Source of the DNA: Angiostrongylus vasorum
Lineage: Eukaryota; Nematoda; Chromadorea; Rhabditida; Metastrongylidae
DNA: 64,000 nucleotides
Direction: 5' to 3'
NCBI GenBank assembly: GCA_018806985.1
Contig: JADANN010000108.1
Span: forward strand, 1,364,001-1,428,000
In this document: in pieces, positions 32,953-43,155 of the stretch
Layout: each line of letters starts with the position of its first letter
How positions within the stretch are numbered: the stretch's first letter is position 1
Position numbers and translations under genes: made by a program
The notes under the pieces: model-generated
Database searches by the model: none
What the model was told of the DNA's origin: nothing
Seen by the model: the letters and a program-made list of their open reading frames with translations, nothing else

Positions 32953-35900
32953 CTAAATAAAGTACTGACAGATATCCACACAATAACCATCTCGAATAGA
33001 CAACTTAGCCTTCTTGAGACGACGATTTACATGCATTGATTCCACGATGAAAACAAAATGTCCATAATCTTGACAGAAGTACCTTGCACCTACAAGTTCA
33101 GTTAATGTCGTAAAATCAAAGAGTCAACAAACAATTCGCCTAGAGAATTGAACAGTATAAAACTTAAAGCTGAAATCTCTTTCCAACACGGCCTAGCGAA
33201 CATTGTTTTATAATGCCCCCTTCAATATACTGCTTTATATGGCCATTATCAAACCAGAATCTGGGTGTTTTTCCATATATCCAGTTCCAGTCCGTGATTT
33301 CGGAAAGATTTCTGGACATCTTCTCATTCTTTCTTAATTCTTGGTCGATGTTTATTTCACCGATTTGGCAATCCTGGAAAACATTTGGTATCGCAAAGAT
33401 AGTTAGTACAGCAAGTGGAAAAATGAGATAGCAATACAAAAGTCTAGTTCATGACAATGTAAAATGAGGTAAAAAAAGTAGTACCAGGTCTCACTTTGAA
33501 TCGAGAAGCGAACTGTTCAATCAAAGTGGTCCGAACTGACTGCACGTCGGCGGATTGATCATCCTGCTTGAGAAAGCCTACCGCATTCGCACGAGTACTG
33601 CCAGTAGCAGTAGTTGTTATGAAATCCTTCAAAATCACACTGAAATTTATGCGAAATGTCCACGTGTAGGAAACACAACTGAATGTGCAGGGCACTATTT
33701 ATGTGACAAATAAAGCTCGAGTCATTCCTGGAAGGATAAACTGCTAACAGATACCTTGAACGGAGATCGCAAGGAATTTGATAACACCATGAGATCCACA
33801 TCCACGAGTAGTGTTAGGTGATGGTAAGCTCGTCCCTTTATTATCCTAGCTGCCGTACCAGAACATTTCCGGTAGCCAGGGTGCATTTCTATATCGCCAC
33901 GTTTATTGGGCACAACCTAAAAAGACTCCAAATGACAGGAACTGCAGAGCTCAAGAGTGAAGGATATACTTATAGCCTGGTACTTAGAACAAAACTGAAT
34001 CACTACACCTGGAGTCCCAAACACAGATGTGAATTGTGGGCACTTAACGCTTAATGTATCCTTGGCTCTGAGTTGAAGTCAATTAAGTCACGTCGCCCGA
34101 TTTGCCACCTCCGCGTACGTTTTCACACTATTCCGTCAACAAAGAAGGATGAAACTCTCGGTGCTGATCAATCCCTGAGGGATGTGCCGTTCATTCGACT
34201 TCTTTAAGCATCGTTAGAGGTGATTGAATGCACTTCTGGACTTTACAATGACTCGCAGTGGGCTATCCATGTATCGAGTGCTAGTATCCCTCCCAGACAA
34301 GTCTGGTACCAATTTACTGACCCCGGAGGGATGAAAGGCTTGGTGAGCATTGGGCGCAATAATCGATCCATGTATATTGCAAGGCTCCTCCAACCACTGC
34401 GCTACACGGGCCATTTTCTCCATTGGTACAAAAAGGCAAACAGTCGCCAAGAGACGGACATACATTCTACTACCAGCGACATCTATGGCACTCTCACTAT
34501 ATTTGTACTTCGTAACTACCAACAATCTGTATAAAACCAGTTTTTAAATATTATTAAGTATAAAGAACTGCTTTTCAGGATCAACGCCTTATGCCGCATT
34601 TGTGTCGGATAAGTGTTCGACTAGGAATTGGAAGAAAAAAAAGAAACCTGTATGCGGCAAATCAAAAAACGGATAACCTAGTTTAACGTACATTGACGGA
34701 GAAGCGACTATTGAGAGCCTTGGAGATGAAGCTTAAATTCTTGCGTCTGCAATGAGACTCCGATGTCGTAAGCAAAGATATATTCAAATTCCCTGCAACA
34801 TTCAGGTTTTGTTTCTGTAGAACTTAAGGAAAGGCAAATGGTAATCAAGTTATTACCGTACTCAACAGTAAGCTAGATCACCCTATGCTTATGTGAAAAA
34901 ACCAGTTCAGAAAAAGAAAACAGGGAAAGAAGCAGATGGTGTGGCGCCTTGACTCAGAAAATTTTTTTCCTTTTTCGCTAAATGTTTAAAAAAACAGGGC
35001 AATAGTACTGATCAACACTAGGTGCTATTCAATATGTATTCTTTCCTTGATAAGCTTAGACGAGGTTGATAAAAAAAATTTATTCGGCTAATGTCTCAAC
35101 GTCTTCATCAGTGCCGACGATCCGAGTTCATGGTCCACAGTTGTTCGCCTTCTCGATGTGGCGTCTACTATAAACTATTTATCAACCTCGTGTAAGCTTA
35201 TCAAAGAAAGAATACATATTGAATAGTCATACCGAGTTAAAGGGAAAGTGGGTTTTGAAATACTATATGCTAGAACTGCTAAATTAAATGATACCATTAC
35301 AACGTGTTAAAAAACTATGAAGCGATTGTTGTTATGACTTGACACCAGTGGGTCATGGTCATTTTTTTCGACATGGGTTGGTCCCGAAAAATGGAAGAAG
35401 GATTCATAGGAAACAGTGATTCTCTAACGCACTCGCGACAACTAATAACTTTTCTTTTACCCACCCTAGGAATCATTTGAATCTTATCGTTCGCTAAGCG
35501 CTCAAATTTTCAGGGAAAAAAGAGTCACCCCTTTAAATTATTTGATTTTGGCTCTATAGCTCAATCAGTCCAAATTCCTCGGTCTTCAGAAATTTTTTGT
35601 TTTTTATACTTTAGGTGTCCCTCGTTTGCGTACAACGATATACCTGGCGGTGCCGTGCAGCACACACACAAGATCCTTGGTTCGTCCCAGTGCTCAGGCC
35701 AACTTAGCCCTTCATATTTTCCACGTTGGCAAATCGAACCTTTTTTCACAGCGTACAAATGCTGCCCCCGACACATCGATGAAGCCACATATGCATTCAG
35801 ATCAATTCTACTAAGCATGATGAAGTTGAGGCCACGGCGCATCTTCAACCAATATTTTCGACCAAACATTTATAGGGAAGATCGCAATTCTCAAGTGGCA

Positions 35901-37371
35901 GTCGAACCAACATGAAAAATCGCAAGACGGTTGTGGATGATAGATAGAAGGAAATGTTTGCTTTTTTATTTACCGCCTACTACAATTTTCGCGGTAGGGT
36001 ACTATGCAAAATCAACCACAACGATGCCGAGATATTTGCAAAACTTGGACCCCAGGCCAGGTCGAACATGAATTCCTTTTCCCTTTAAAAGGAAGCGAAC
36101 CGAAGACGAAAACTTGTGGTTACCACGCAGTGTGATGTGACACGATGTAAATAAACAAATGGAAAGATAAATAAGCAATAAGCACCACCGATTTAACAGA
36201 AGTTTTTTAACCACAAGGCAGGGAATATTTTCGCCACAAGTGCTAGTGGTGACCAAGTCAGTATGTCTGATAACAAAAAATAAGGGGATGAAGCTGTCAG
36301 TGTTGGCCAATCCCTGAGAGATGCGCCATGCATTCGACTTCATTAAGCATCGTTGGAAGTGAAAGCCACTGCTGCTGTTCTCCCAGACAAGTCTGGAACC
36401 AATCTGACAAGCCCGGAGTGATGGAAGGCTTAGTGAGCCACTGGCGCGGATCGATCCCATGTGTGTGTGCGTGTGTCGCAGTGGCGCCTCCAACCACTGC
36501 GCAACACATGCCCTCTGCCTAAGTAATAAGTTTGTAAACTTGTTCCTCTAGCAACCTGATTATCATTTGAAGTAACCGAACACTTTAGCTGCACAGCGGA
36601 AACCGCGCATTATTAACAAAGTGTAAGGGACTACACTGGCACATGTAACAAGATGTCACACATCGTATGCAACAGTTTTGCCAAACATTCTGATCGCGAG
36701 CTATATGTATAACTTGACGTAACGAAGATGCGCATCAATTGATGAGACAAATTAACTACAGACAAAATAGTGGACTAATTCTCTAGGTCAAAGATTTTCG
36801 AAGGAAAAGTCGTCCCCCATAAGATGGACAGGTGTATTCACCGCTGGCTCATATCTACAAGCTGTGTCCGCATCCGGACATGATCTCTGAGCAAGAAACT
36901 GAATCTGGTAGATATCATTTGCATGACGTCCACAAATGACCATGGGTGAAATGAAACGGATAATACTTTACTGAGGTTCATGAGATCCACAGAAACTTGT
37001 CCAGACATCTAACCCAGTGATGCTCGGGTGATAAGGAGCCCTAAAACCGAACCTTGATCGTGGTAAACTGCCCCACCGCCGCTATGGCGTCGGGCTAGCG
37101 TGATGCCACATTCACGTAGATACGGAATATTTGCCTCCAGCCATGGGTTCTGATGACGACCAACAACTACAGCAGGACTGTTGCTGGAAAAAAAGGACTA
37201 CAAACTCAAAAAGAAAAAAACGTGATTCAATATTTCTGCTCACCTCCAAAGTAGCATCACCTCACTCCCATCCTCCCACACATGGTTCCTTAACAGATAT
37301 TCCTCAAAGGCTAAATTTTTGAAGATGCATGTCGAAAGTGAGACATATACACGTCCCATTGCAGTAAACAT
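32953..37371 (-). CDS. LIPT1: Lipoyltransferase 1, mitochondrial (lipoate-protein ligase family)
   Basis: Seven exons: 37371-37244, 37183-37053, 34792-34692, 33916-33755, 33626-33495, 33373-33255 and 33082-32953. They encode about 300 residues ending TAG, with consistent phases. The family moves lipoyl groups onto 2-oxoacid dehydrogenase E2 subunits in mitochondria. Motifs in order: [30 protein letters not shown]; the lipoyl-binding [16 protein letters not shown] across exons 2-3; KCSGTAARI with the conserved Lys; [21 protein letters not shown]; then a C-terminal strand-rich piece ([13 protein letters not shown]). The last junction was chosen at TTCTG/GTTTGA to GTGCAAG/G because it keeps phase and adds the expected C-terminal domain; reading through instead stops at 33164. 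C. elegans lpl-1 is the probable orthologue. It starts 279 bp after the SNRNP40 stop. Introns 2 and 3 hold several repeats. Confidence 0.9.
34146..34414 (-). repeat. SINE-A in LIPT1 intron 3
   Basis: Minus-strand copy with head near 34414 (GTGTAGCGCAGTGGTTGGAG) and tail GAGTTTCATCC at 34146. It is sense to LIPT1. Confidence 0.85.
35028..35227. repeat. 200-bp inverted-repeat element in LIPT1 intron 2
   Basis: Ends of about 48 bp (35028-35075 and about 35178-35227) are inverted copies with a few mismatches: ATTCAATATGTATTCTTTC, TTGATAAGCTTA, GAGGTTGAT. The roughly 100-bp centre carries a hammerhead-like core (listed separately). The size and ends are those of a miniature inverted-repeat element. 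Confidence 0.8.
35086..35111 (-). ncRNA. Hammerhead-ribozyme-like core in the 200-bp element
   Basis: On the minus strand CTGATGA is followed by AGACGTTGAGACATTAGCC. The CUGAUGA box is exact and the second box is GAGAC rather than CGAAAC. It is weaker than the 13464 site but is placed the same way relative to inverted ends. Confidence 0.3.
35638..35800 (+). repeat. Possible diverged SINE-A head
   Basis: Contains GCGGTGCCGTGCAGCACACA followed by a TTGGTTCGTCCC box B-like block and ACGTTGGCAAATCGAACC, in the order seen in SINE-A. Divergence is high and the tail is not recognisable. Confidence 0.35.
35965..36130 (+). repeat. Repeat D, truncated copy
   Basis: Begins TTTATTTACCGCCTACTACA and contains GATGCCGAGATATTTGCAAA and the GGACCCCAGGCCAGGTCGAA box B-like block. 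It is truncated after about 165 bp. It lies in LIPT1 intron 2. Confidence 0.75.
36282..36512 (-). repeat. SINE-A with internal deletion, LIPT1 intron 2
   Basis: Head near 36512 (GTGTTGCGCAGTGGTTGGAG) and tail CTTCATCCCC at 36282. About 45 bp of the body around 36358 are missing relative to the consensus. A short GT run extends the region between boxes A and B. Confidence 0.83.
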
Positions 37372-37517
37372 TTCACACAAGTGTAACGTGTGAATGGTAT
37401 GTAGTGAAGCAAACTATGCCTTAAAGGAATTTACACAACCATACAGCTTCTAGTTTCCAAAAGTTACACTGTAATTGTATATGCACTAGTGCTCAATGTA
37501 TACTTGCCATCATTGCA

Positions 37518-37561
37518 TTTATTGTCTCATAACAAAAAACAAATATTTCCGTAGATTTATT
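37518..37561 (-). terminator. Poly(A) signals downstream of SNRNP40
   Basis: Two AATAAA hexamers on the minus strand at 37561-37556 and 37523-37518, 90-130 bases past the SNRNP40 stop and about 150-190 bases before the LIPT1 ATG. A likely acceptor (CCTTTAAG, AG at 37421-37420) lies between them and the LIPT1 ATG. Confidence 0.6.
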
Positions 37562-37649
37562 CAGAATTGTTACACAAAACACGACACAAGGAAGCAAGCA
37601 AACATTTACCATTAGATGGCAGGAGATCATATGGATGACCGAAAACAAC

Positions 37650-40132
37650 CTAAGGGATTTCACCCAGAAATATGCGTTTGTCACTTCCGGCAGAGAGCAA
37701 TATGGGTTCAGTGGGATGCAAATCAGTAGCATTTACTGATCCAAGATGACCTGGGAGCTTGTATAGTATATGCCGTGAAGAAACATCCCATACGTATACG
37801 AAACGATCGCTAGACCCAGCAGTTACTCGTTTACCGTCACCAGACCAACCGCATTTCAACAAATTCTATAAAAACACACCTTACAAACGAAAATTAAAAG
37901 AACACTTCAGGACTGCATAACTCAATCATTAAAGGCCAAACCTTTTCAAAGTTATGTTGATGACCATAAAAGGACTTGACACAACGCTCGGGAGGCGCGA
38001 AAGGCCGAACATCCCACATTTTTGCTGGAACGTCAATTCAGTGTATTACCAAAAGGGTTACAGCAAAAATAAAGAGTCACACCTGAGCAGTCCATGCTAT
38101 TGGATAACACGTGGTTTCCATTTGGACTAAGTGATAATCCTGTGATTATATCTTTATGGCCATGCATTACGTAGGAAATATCATCCCGTCTCATGTCCCA
38201 ACACTTAAATATGATGGACTTATAAAGTAATACATCAAAAACGTAAACATAAATAATTTCTCAGCATCTTGGCACAATTCAAAAACAATGATAGAAACGA
38301 AACTTGTTCCATGAAATATGTGCATTTCAGCGATCTGCTCATTTTAAAACTTCTGATAATTTCACAACTTTACGTGAAGACTCCTATCAATGTTTTACGG
38401 CCTCATCATGGCTGGGAGCTGTTCCTGGGTGTCAGGCTGCGAAATGGAGCAGGGGATTCGTCCTCCAGCAGGGTCTCCCAAGTTGAGAAGGAGTCTGGAA
38501 TTTCCATCGGCAAGCCCAGCTAAGAGTAAACCAATACCAAGATCTATCACCGTCCTACTATCAAAGTCGCATACTGGTAAATCTCTCTCTGATCCACAAG
38601 GGCTGCGACTGCTTGTGGTGGTGACGACCTAGGGCAGACTTTGGCTAGGTTGATTACCTCGGCACTCCAGGGAAACAATGGCTAAACCATCAAAACTCCG
38701 AAAAATTGAGAATATGTTTGGGTCCCCACAATTAATGAGGACGGACCATCGAAGTATCCAAGTAAGTAGTAATTTCACAATTTAAGCTGCTGCTTGTCAC
38801 TGTTGTGTCAACGGCTACAAAACATCCGTTTCCACCAATATTTCTCGGATCGATCGAAGAAAAGAACACTTACGTATATGTCGCCATCAATACTTCCCGC
38901 AAAAATCTCATCTGTGGTATCATTGAAAGTGACGGCTAGTTGTTGGAAACGGTTTTCATAAGTTTTCACAGCATCTTTGTGTCTAACGTCGTGCACCTAA
39001 CAAAAACATGATATTATCCCTTTTATTTGCTGCTTATTAAAAATTTTTTCACGGCAGGGTATGATGTCAAGAAGGACCATAACGATGTTGAAATATTCGC
39101 AAAACTTGGACCCCGGAACAGACCTAATCACGATTACCAGTTCCGTGGGCTCGCGTATTAAACAATGCACGACGGAGGCCCTTGCCTTGCGCTTCTCTCA
39201 GTCAGTTTGCTACCAAAAATTTTTCGAAAAACACGATACTTCTAGCGTCTAATAAAGAATTAATTGCCTATTTGATATTTTTGCACCATGGTTGTAACCT
39301 TATCCTTTCAGAAACAACTAAATAAAACGAAACATATTATAGGAAGAAGATTTAAGAGAGCAACAAGGCATCAATCTCACCTTAACCAAACCATCATCAC
39401 CAGCAGAACAAACGAGCTGTGGACCTCGACGAGATGGATGGCAGGCATTTACAATGTCGATATGAGATTTGAACTTCCGTCGACAAACGCCCGTTTCCAT
39501 ATCCCATACTCGTACTGTCTTGTCAGTGGCTGCCGTTATTAGCAGACTAAAGTTGTTTTTGAATTTCGTTCGCATAGAATATGGAAAAATACTAGCAACA
39601 GATCACAGTCAAATAAACCATCAAATCATTTAAATGAACTCGAACCTGAAAAACTAATTAAAACAAAGTTAGAAGAAAACCTTGAATCCGTGTTGAAATG
39701 GACATCCATAATAGCACCTGTATGTCCACGCAATACGGAGAAATTCTCACACTCACCATACACGTTCCAGAGAAAAACCTGAACATTTTCCTCTAGAATT
39801 CGAAAAAGAGTTGGTGGAAAAAAAGTACAACGGAATCCATCCATTTCAAGAAAACCAGCAATAACGTCTTTAGAAATAATGCATCAAACCTTTGATCGAA
39901 ACCAGCAGTCGCAATACACGTCCCATCCGAACTGAAACGGGCTGCAAAAATCTCGTCCTCATGGCCGGTGAGCAGCAGAATTGGAGCCTGCATGCTTTGG
40001 TGACGTATTAAGCAGGAAAATTTCACAAACAGAAAGCACACAGAGAGAAGAACCATAAAATGAGGTGATATGCACCTGGAGTTTCGAAACCCGTACAGGT
40101 TCTGGTCTGCTTTCAGCACTCACCAAAGCCAT
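37650..40132 (-). CDS. SNRNP40: U5 snRNP 40-kDa protein, WD40 repeat (SNRNP40)
   Basis: Eight exons: 40132-40076, 39987-39890, 39778-39681, 39546-39381, 38996-38874, 38203-38083, 38024-37942 and 37865-37650. They encode about 320 residues ending TAG. SNRNP40 is a WD40 propeller of the U5 snRNP and the spliceosome core, acting in the nucleus. Family blocks: KLQAPILLLTGHEDE, ATAGFDQ, VFLWNVYGECENF, TDKTVRVWD, RRGPQLVCSAGDDGLVK, MWDVRPFAPPERCVK, HNFEKNLLKCGWSGDG, SSDRFVYVWDVSSR and LLSAGSDKR at the end, giving seven WD units. The junction of exons 2 and 3 is one base out of phase; a lost A in CAAAG would restore FDQKVFLW. The ATG lies 5 bases after a splice-acceptor-like site. It is the first gene of the four-gene minus-strand cluster. 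Confidence 0.94.
38386..38768 (+). repeat. Repeat C, copy 2, in SNRNP40 intron 5
   Basis: Near full-length copy running from TTTTACGGCCTCATCATGGC to GAAGTATCCAAGTAAGTA. It is opposite in orientation to the host gene. Confidence 0.83.
39025..39230 (+). repeat. Repeat D, diverged copy, in SNRNP40 intron 4
   Basis: Starts near GCTGCTTATTAAAAATTTTT and shows CGATGTTGAAATATTCGCAA and GGACCCCGGAACAGACC, aligned with the repeat D core. The 3' end is truncated. Confidence 0.7.
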
Positions 40133-40137
40133 TTTGT

Positions 40138-40150
40138 CTGCAATAAAGTA
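40138..40150 (-). promoter_or_regulatory. Candidate trans-splice acceptor before SNRNP40
   Basis: On the minus strand TACTTTATTGCAG ends at AG 40139-40138, leaving ACAAA before the ATG. A pyrimidine-rich acceptor this close to the ATG, with no donor partner visible nearby, is typical of spliced-leader addition in nematodes. Confidence 0.5.
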
Positions 40151-40493
40151 CAGTGTGACAAAATGTGGGTATTACCCAATTTTATACAGGGAGCTTACAT
40201 AACGATAAGAAAAAGAATCTGAAGAAACCCACTTGGTAGCATTGGCACTTTAAATTCATCTCTGCCCAACATAGTGATTGACCAATTTCAGTTCTAACGA
40301 TGAAGTAAAAAAACCTGAAGTACAACAAGGATTATAGTGAACTCTGCCGCTTGTAAGAAAGACTTGTGGAGAAGTGAAAGATAGTTGGCACCAAAGTGGG
40401 TATCGTTTACAAAACGATCACTTCCTAGCAAAATTTAAAAACGACAGAAGTACCAATAATAGGCACGGCAACATCACTAGGATAATGTATAGA

Positions 40494-40885
40494 CGCCTCC
40501 CAACGGTTTAACGCCTCATCGTAACTGGGAGGTGTTCCTGGGTGTCGGGCTGCGATGTACAGGTGGGGGGATTCGTTTCCAGCAGGGTTTCCCTAAGCTG
40601 AGATAGAGTCCGGCGTTTCCACCAGGAAGTCTAGCTAAGAGTAAACCAATACCAGGATCCATTACCGTCTTGGTATAAAAGTCGCATGTTGATAAACCTC
40701 CCTCTGATCCACAAGGGCTGCGACTGCCTTTGGTGGTGAAGACCTGGGGGGCAGACTTTGGCCTGGCTGACTTCGGGACTGCAGAGAAGCACAATGGCTA
40801 AGCCAGCAAAACTCCGAAAAGTGGAAATTTTGCTGGGGCCCACACAACTAGTGAGGACAGGCCATTCAAGTATCCAAGTAAGTAA
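40494..40885 (+). repeat. Repeat C, copy 3
   Basis: Full-length: CGCCTCCCAACGGTTTAACG to AAGTATCCAAGTAAGTAACG. It lies about 360 bp upstream of SNRNP40, so it is in or near that gene's promoter region. Confidence 0.85.
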
Positions 40886-41359
40886 CGTATAAATGAAATC
40901 GGGAAGAAAACATTAAAAAATTGGAGGAAGCACAGCAAAAATGGAACGGAAAAGAACGAGAAAGAAGGGAAAGAAAATATGAAGAGGAACAGTGTTCAAA
41001 AGCGTTTCTGGAATCCGCGCTGCCAAAACGCGACCACTCTTCCGCGGACAATCCGATTAGAGCGCGAAAACCTATGACGAGAGTTCTCGACACCGACATG
41101 GGAGAATCACGGATTTGAACTACTCAAAAATATCGTGAATTAGTTCGCCCAAATTCTTGAATTGGTTTCCTTTTTTTTCAGTAAGGTTGCAGGTTTATCG
41201 ATGAAAGCAATATGGAAGGTAGAGGTTGTAAGCTCGCCATAACATGATGGAAGACTGTTCCATGGGGATCGTCACAAGAACACCTCACAGATTAAGGGTG
41301 ATTGCATCCGAAGAAGTTGTTTCTCTCGAAACAGTCACCACCGCGATGATTTCTACATT

Positions 41360-41426
<67 letters not shown>

Positions 41427-41744
41427 GGTTATTAGAAGAGGAGCAAAATTGACCTGGACCTCAGATCCTGGAATGCAGGCGGAGACATGAGATGAAATTC
41501 CGGACTATCTCTCGCACATGAATCCTGTCAGAACTGGCAGTTAAGCCAGTGTGATGTACATGGGACGATTAGAAGTGTCGTATTCGTTAAGTAAAGGGCG
41601 CGTGTAGCACATTAGTTAGTAGTACATTGGAGTACACACGTTGTGGACAATAGTTCCCTGGATCGACCTTCTATGGATCTCGATACTAGGTCATAAATGT
41701 GCCGTTTTCTTTTCCAGAAATCGCAAAATTGTTTTACAGCATAC
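40886..41744. other. Intergenic stretch with a microsatellite
   Basis: No gene is recognised. A lysine/glutamate-rich plus-strand frame at 40921-41118 is low-complexity and has no splice context. The AAC repeat is listed separately. Confidence 0.5.
41360..41425 (+). repeat. (AAC)n microsatellite, about 22 units
   Basis: Uninterrupted AAC/ACA/CAA run of about 66 bp. In one frame it reads as poly-threonine, but it is not part of a supported gene. Confidence 0.95.
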
Positions 41745-42865
41745 GTTTTCCTTCGCACAAAAATACATACAACAGAAGAAAAGTAGCTGACCTTCCGGCG
41801 ATTTCGCTTTCTTCAGAACCGTTTCCTTCTTGCTTTCCACTGACGACGAGCAGCCGCTTCGAGTCGTACATGGTTGGTTTTGTTCTAGACAGTGTTCTTC
41901 ACAAAGCAACGACTGTTGTCTATTGCTTCTCCACCAAATTCACATATGTCCTCCCAGTTTGCTATTGTACCGCTTTCACATAGACTTCTTGTACACCCTC
42001 TCAAGTAATTGCCTCGCAGCTGGCTGGAAAAGGCTGTATAATGTGCTTGTATGAACTGCTCGCCCTTGTCCGACAGTTCGCGCACTGGATGAGCAACTCT
42101 CAGCTGCATCTACTTTCTCAGATCAAATCAACTTTCTGTAAAAGTAGACATCTTTGTGGTGTTTGCCTTGAAATGCAGACATCTTTGTGTCCTTGTACTT
42201 GCACACTGAAAAAAACCCAGTGGTTGGGAGGCTCTGTAGCTGTTTGTGTGCGAATTTCTAGTTTCGTAGAAACGTCTAAAAATTACCCACGACCCGTAGC
42301 AGGGCCACCCAGCTTTCAGGCGACGCATACAGATCGCCAGTATCCCTCCACAACACTGCTCTCGCGCTTCATCTCGTCCGCTCACCCCCTCATTCGATTT
42401 CCACGGAGTAGAACAATGTTGACGAACTCTCACACCCCTGGTTATCAATGCGGAAGCTTTCCCAAATACTTGGACTCTCTGCAAGTACTCTACGGAGGTC
42501 ACTGTTGCCAAATCAATCCATCCACTTGTCATTTCGCTACGCCTAGATCCATCGATGTCCTTTGATGACCTCTATGATGTGCAATTTATCCTACGCGATA
42601 CCTTGTCGCTTTACAGAATCCTATTCCTCATAGCTAGTGCTACATTCTCCTACCTAGAAAACCCTTCAGAGTGACTACGTTAACACCCACGCTCTTTGTA
42701 TGTATTTCAGACCTCATTGCAATGTTATTCTAACCTAAAGCTACTGCAGTCTCAAATATGCCTTCTAATATATTGACTACATTGCACTGTTGTTATAACC
42801 TTACATTTGCTTTTTAAAACTTCAATCTGTCGTATCGTTACTGCTGCATTCTCGCCACACTTGCA
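41745..42865 (-). mobile_element. Repeat E, copy 1 (element with conserved frame)
   Basis: About 1.1 kb similar throughout to 56585-57600. On the minus strand both copies keep a peptide with the blocks ELSDKGEQFIQAHY or EMSDKGEQFLQAHY, then LRG-YLRGC-SLCESGT and an EAIDNS/EAVDNS ending. A hammerhead-like core follows downstream. The preserved peptide in two diverged copies implies past coding function. I cannot name the domain; a Penelope-like element is possible because of the ribozyme-like motif. Confidence 0.6.
41786..41816 (-). ncRNA. Hammerhead-ribozyme-like core in repeat E copy 1
   Basis: On the minus strand: CTGAAGA, AAGC-GAAAT-CGCC (stem II partly unpaired), GGAAGGTC. The CUGANGA box is intact; the GAAA box is changed to GGAA, so this copy is probably inactive. 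Confidence 0.3.
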
Positions 42866-43155
42866 TATCATGTGGTGGGCACATGTAGCGCGGTGGTCGG
42901 AGGCGCCCTGCATTACATGCGGGGTTGATCCCCGCTGTTAAGGCCCACCAAGCCATCCATTCATTCGAGTCGGCAGATTGATACCAGAGTTGTCTGGGAG
43001 GATAGCAGCACTGGCTCGATACAACGATGGCCACTGCGAGTCATTGTAAAGGCCAGATATGCGTTCAATCACCTCCAACGATGCCGAATGAAGTCGAATG
43101 CATGGCGCATCCCTCGGGAATTGGTCAACGCCGAGAGCTTTATCCTTTTTTTTAT
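42866..43155 (+). repeat. SINE-A, plus-strand copy
   Basis: Head at 42872-42935: CATGTAGCGCGGTGGTCGGA (box A region) and GGGGTTGATCCCCGC (box B). The body includes GTCTGGGAGGATAGCAGCAC and the copy ends GAGAGCTTTATCCTTTTTTT. It abuts the end of repeat E copy 1. Confidence 0.88.

Noticed and set aside
33164..33254. Open frame continuing LIPT1 to a TAA at 33164 as the main C-terminus
   Set aside because: Spliced model keeps canonical GT-AG and phase and restores the expected C-terminal strands of the family; kept only as a possible retained-intron isoform.
36002..36493. 163-residue minus-strand frame
   Set aside because: Composed of SINE-A and repeat D sequence; no family resemblance.
41244..41435. 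Poly-threonine open frame
   Set aside because: It is the translation of the AAC microsatellite, with no splice context or conserved flanks.
42128..42565. Overlapping long frames of 134 and 174 residues on both strands
   Set aside because: They lie within repeat E and are not preserved in copy 2, unlike the shorter shared peptide.
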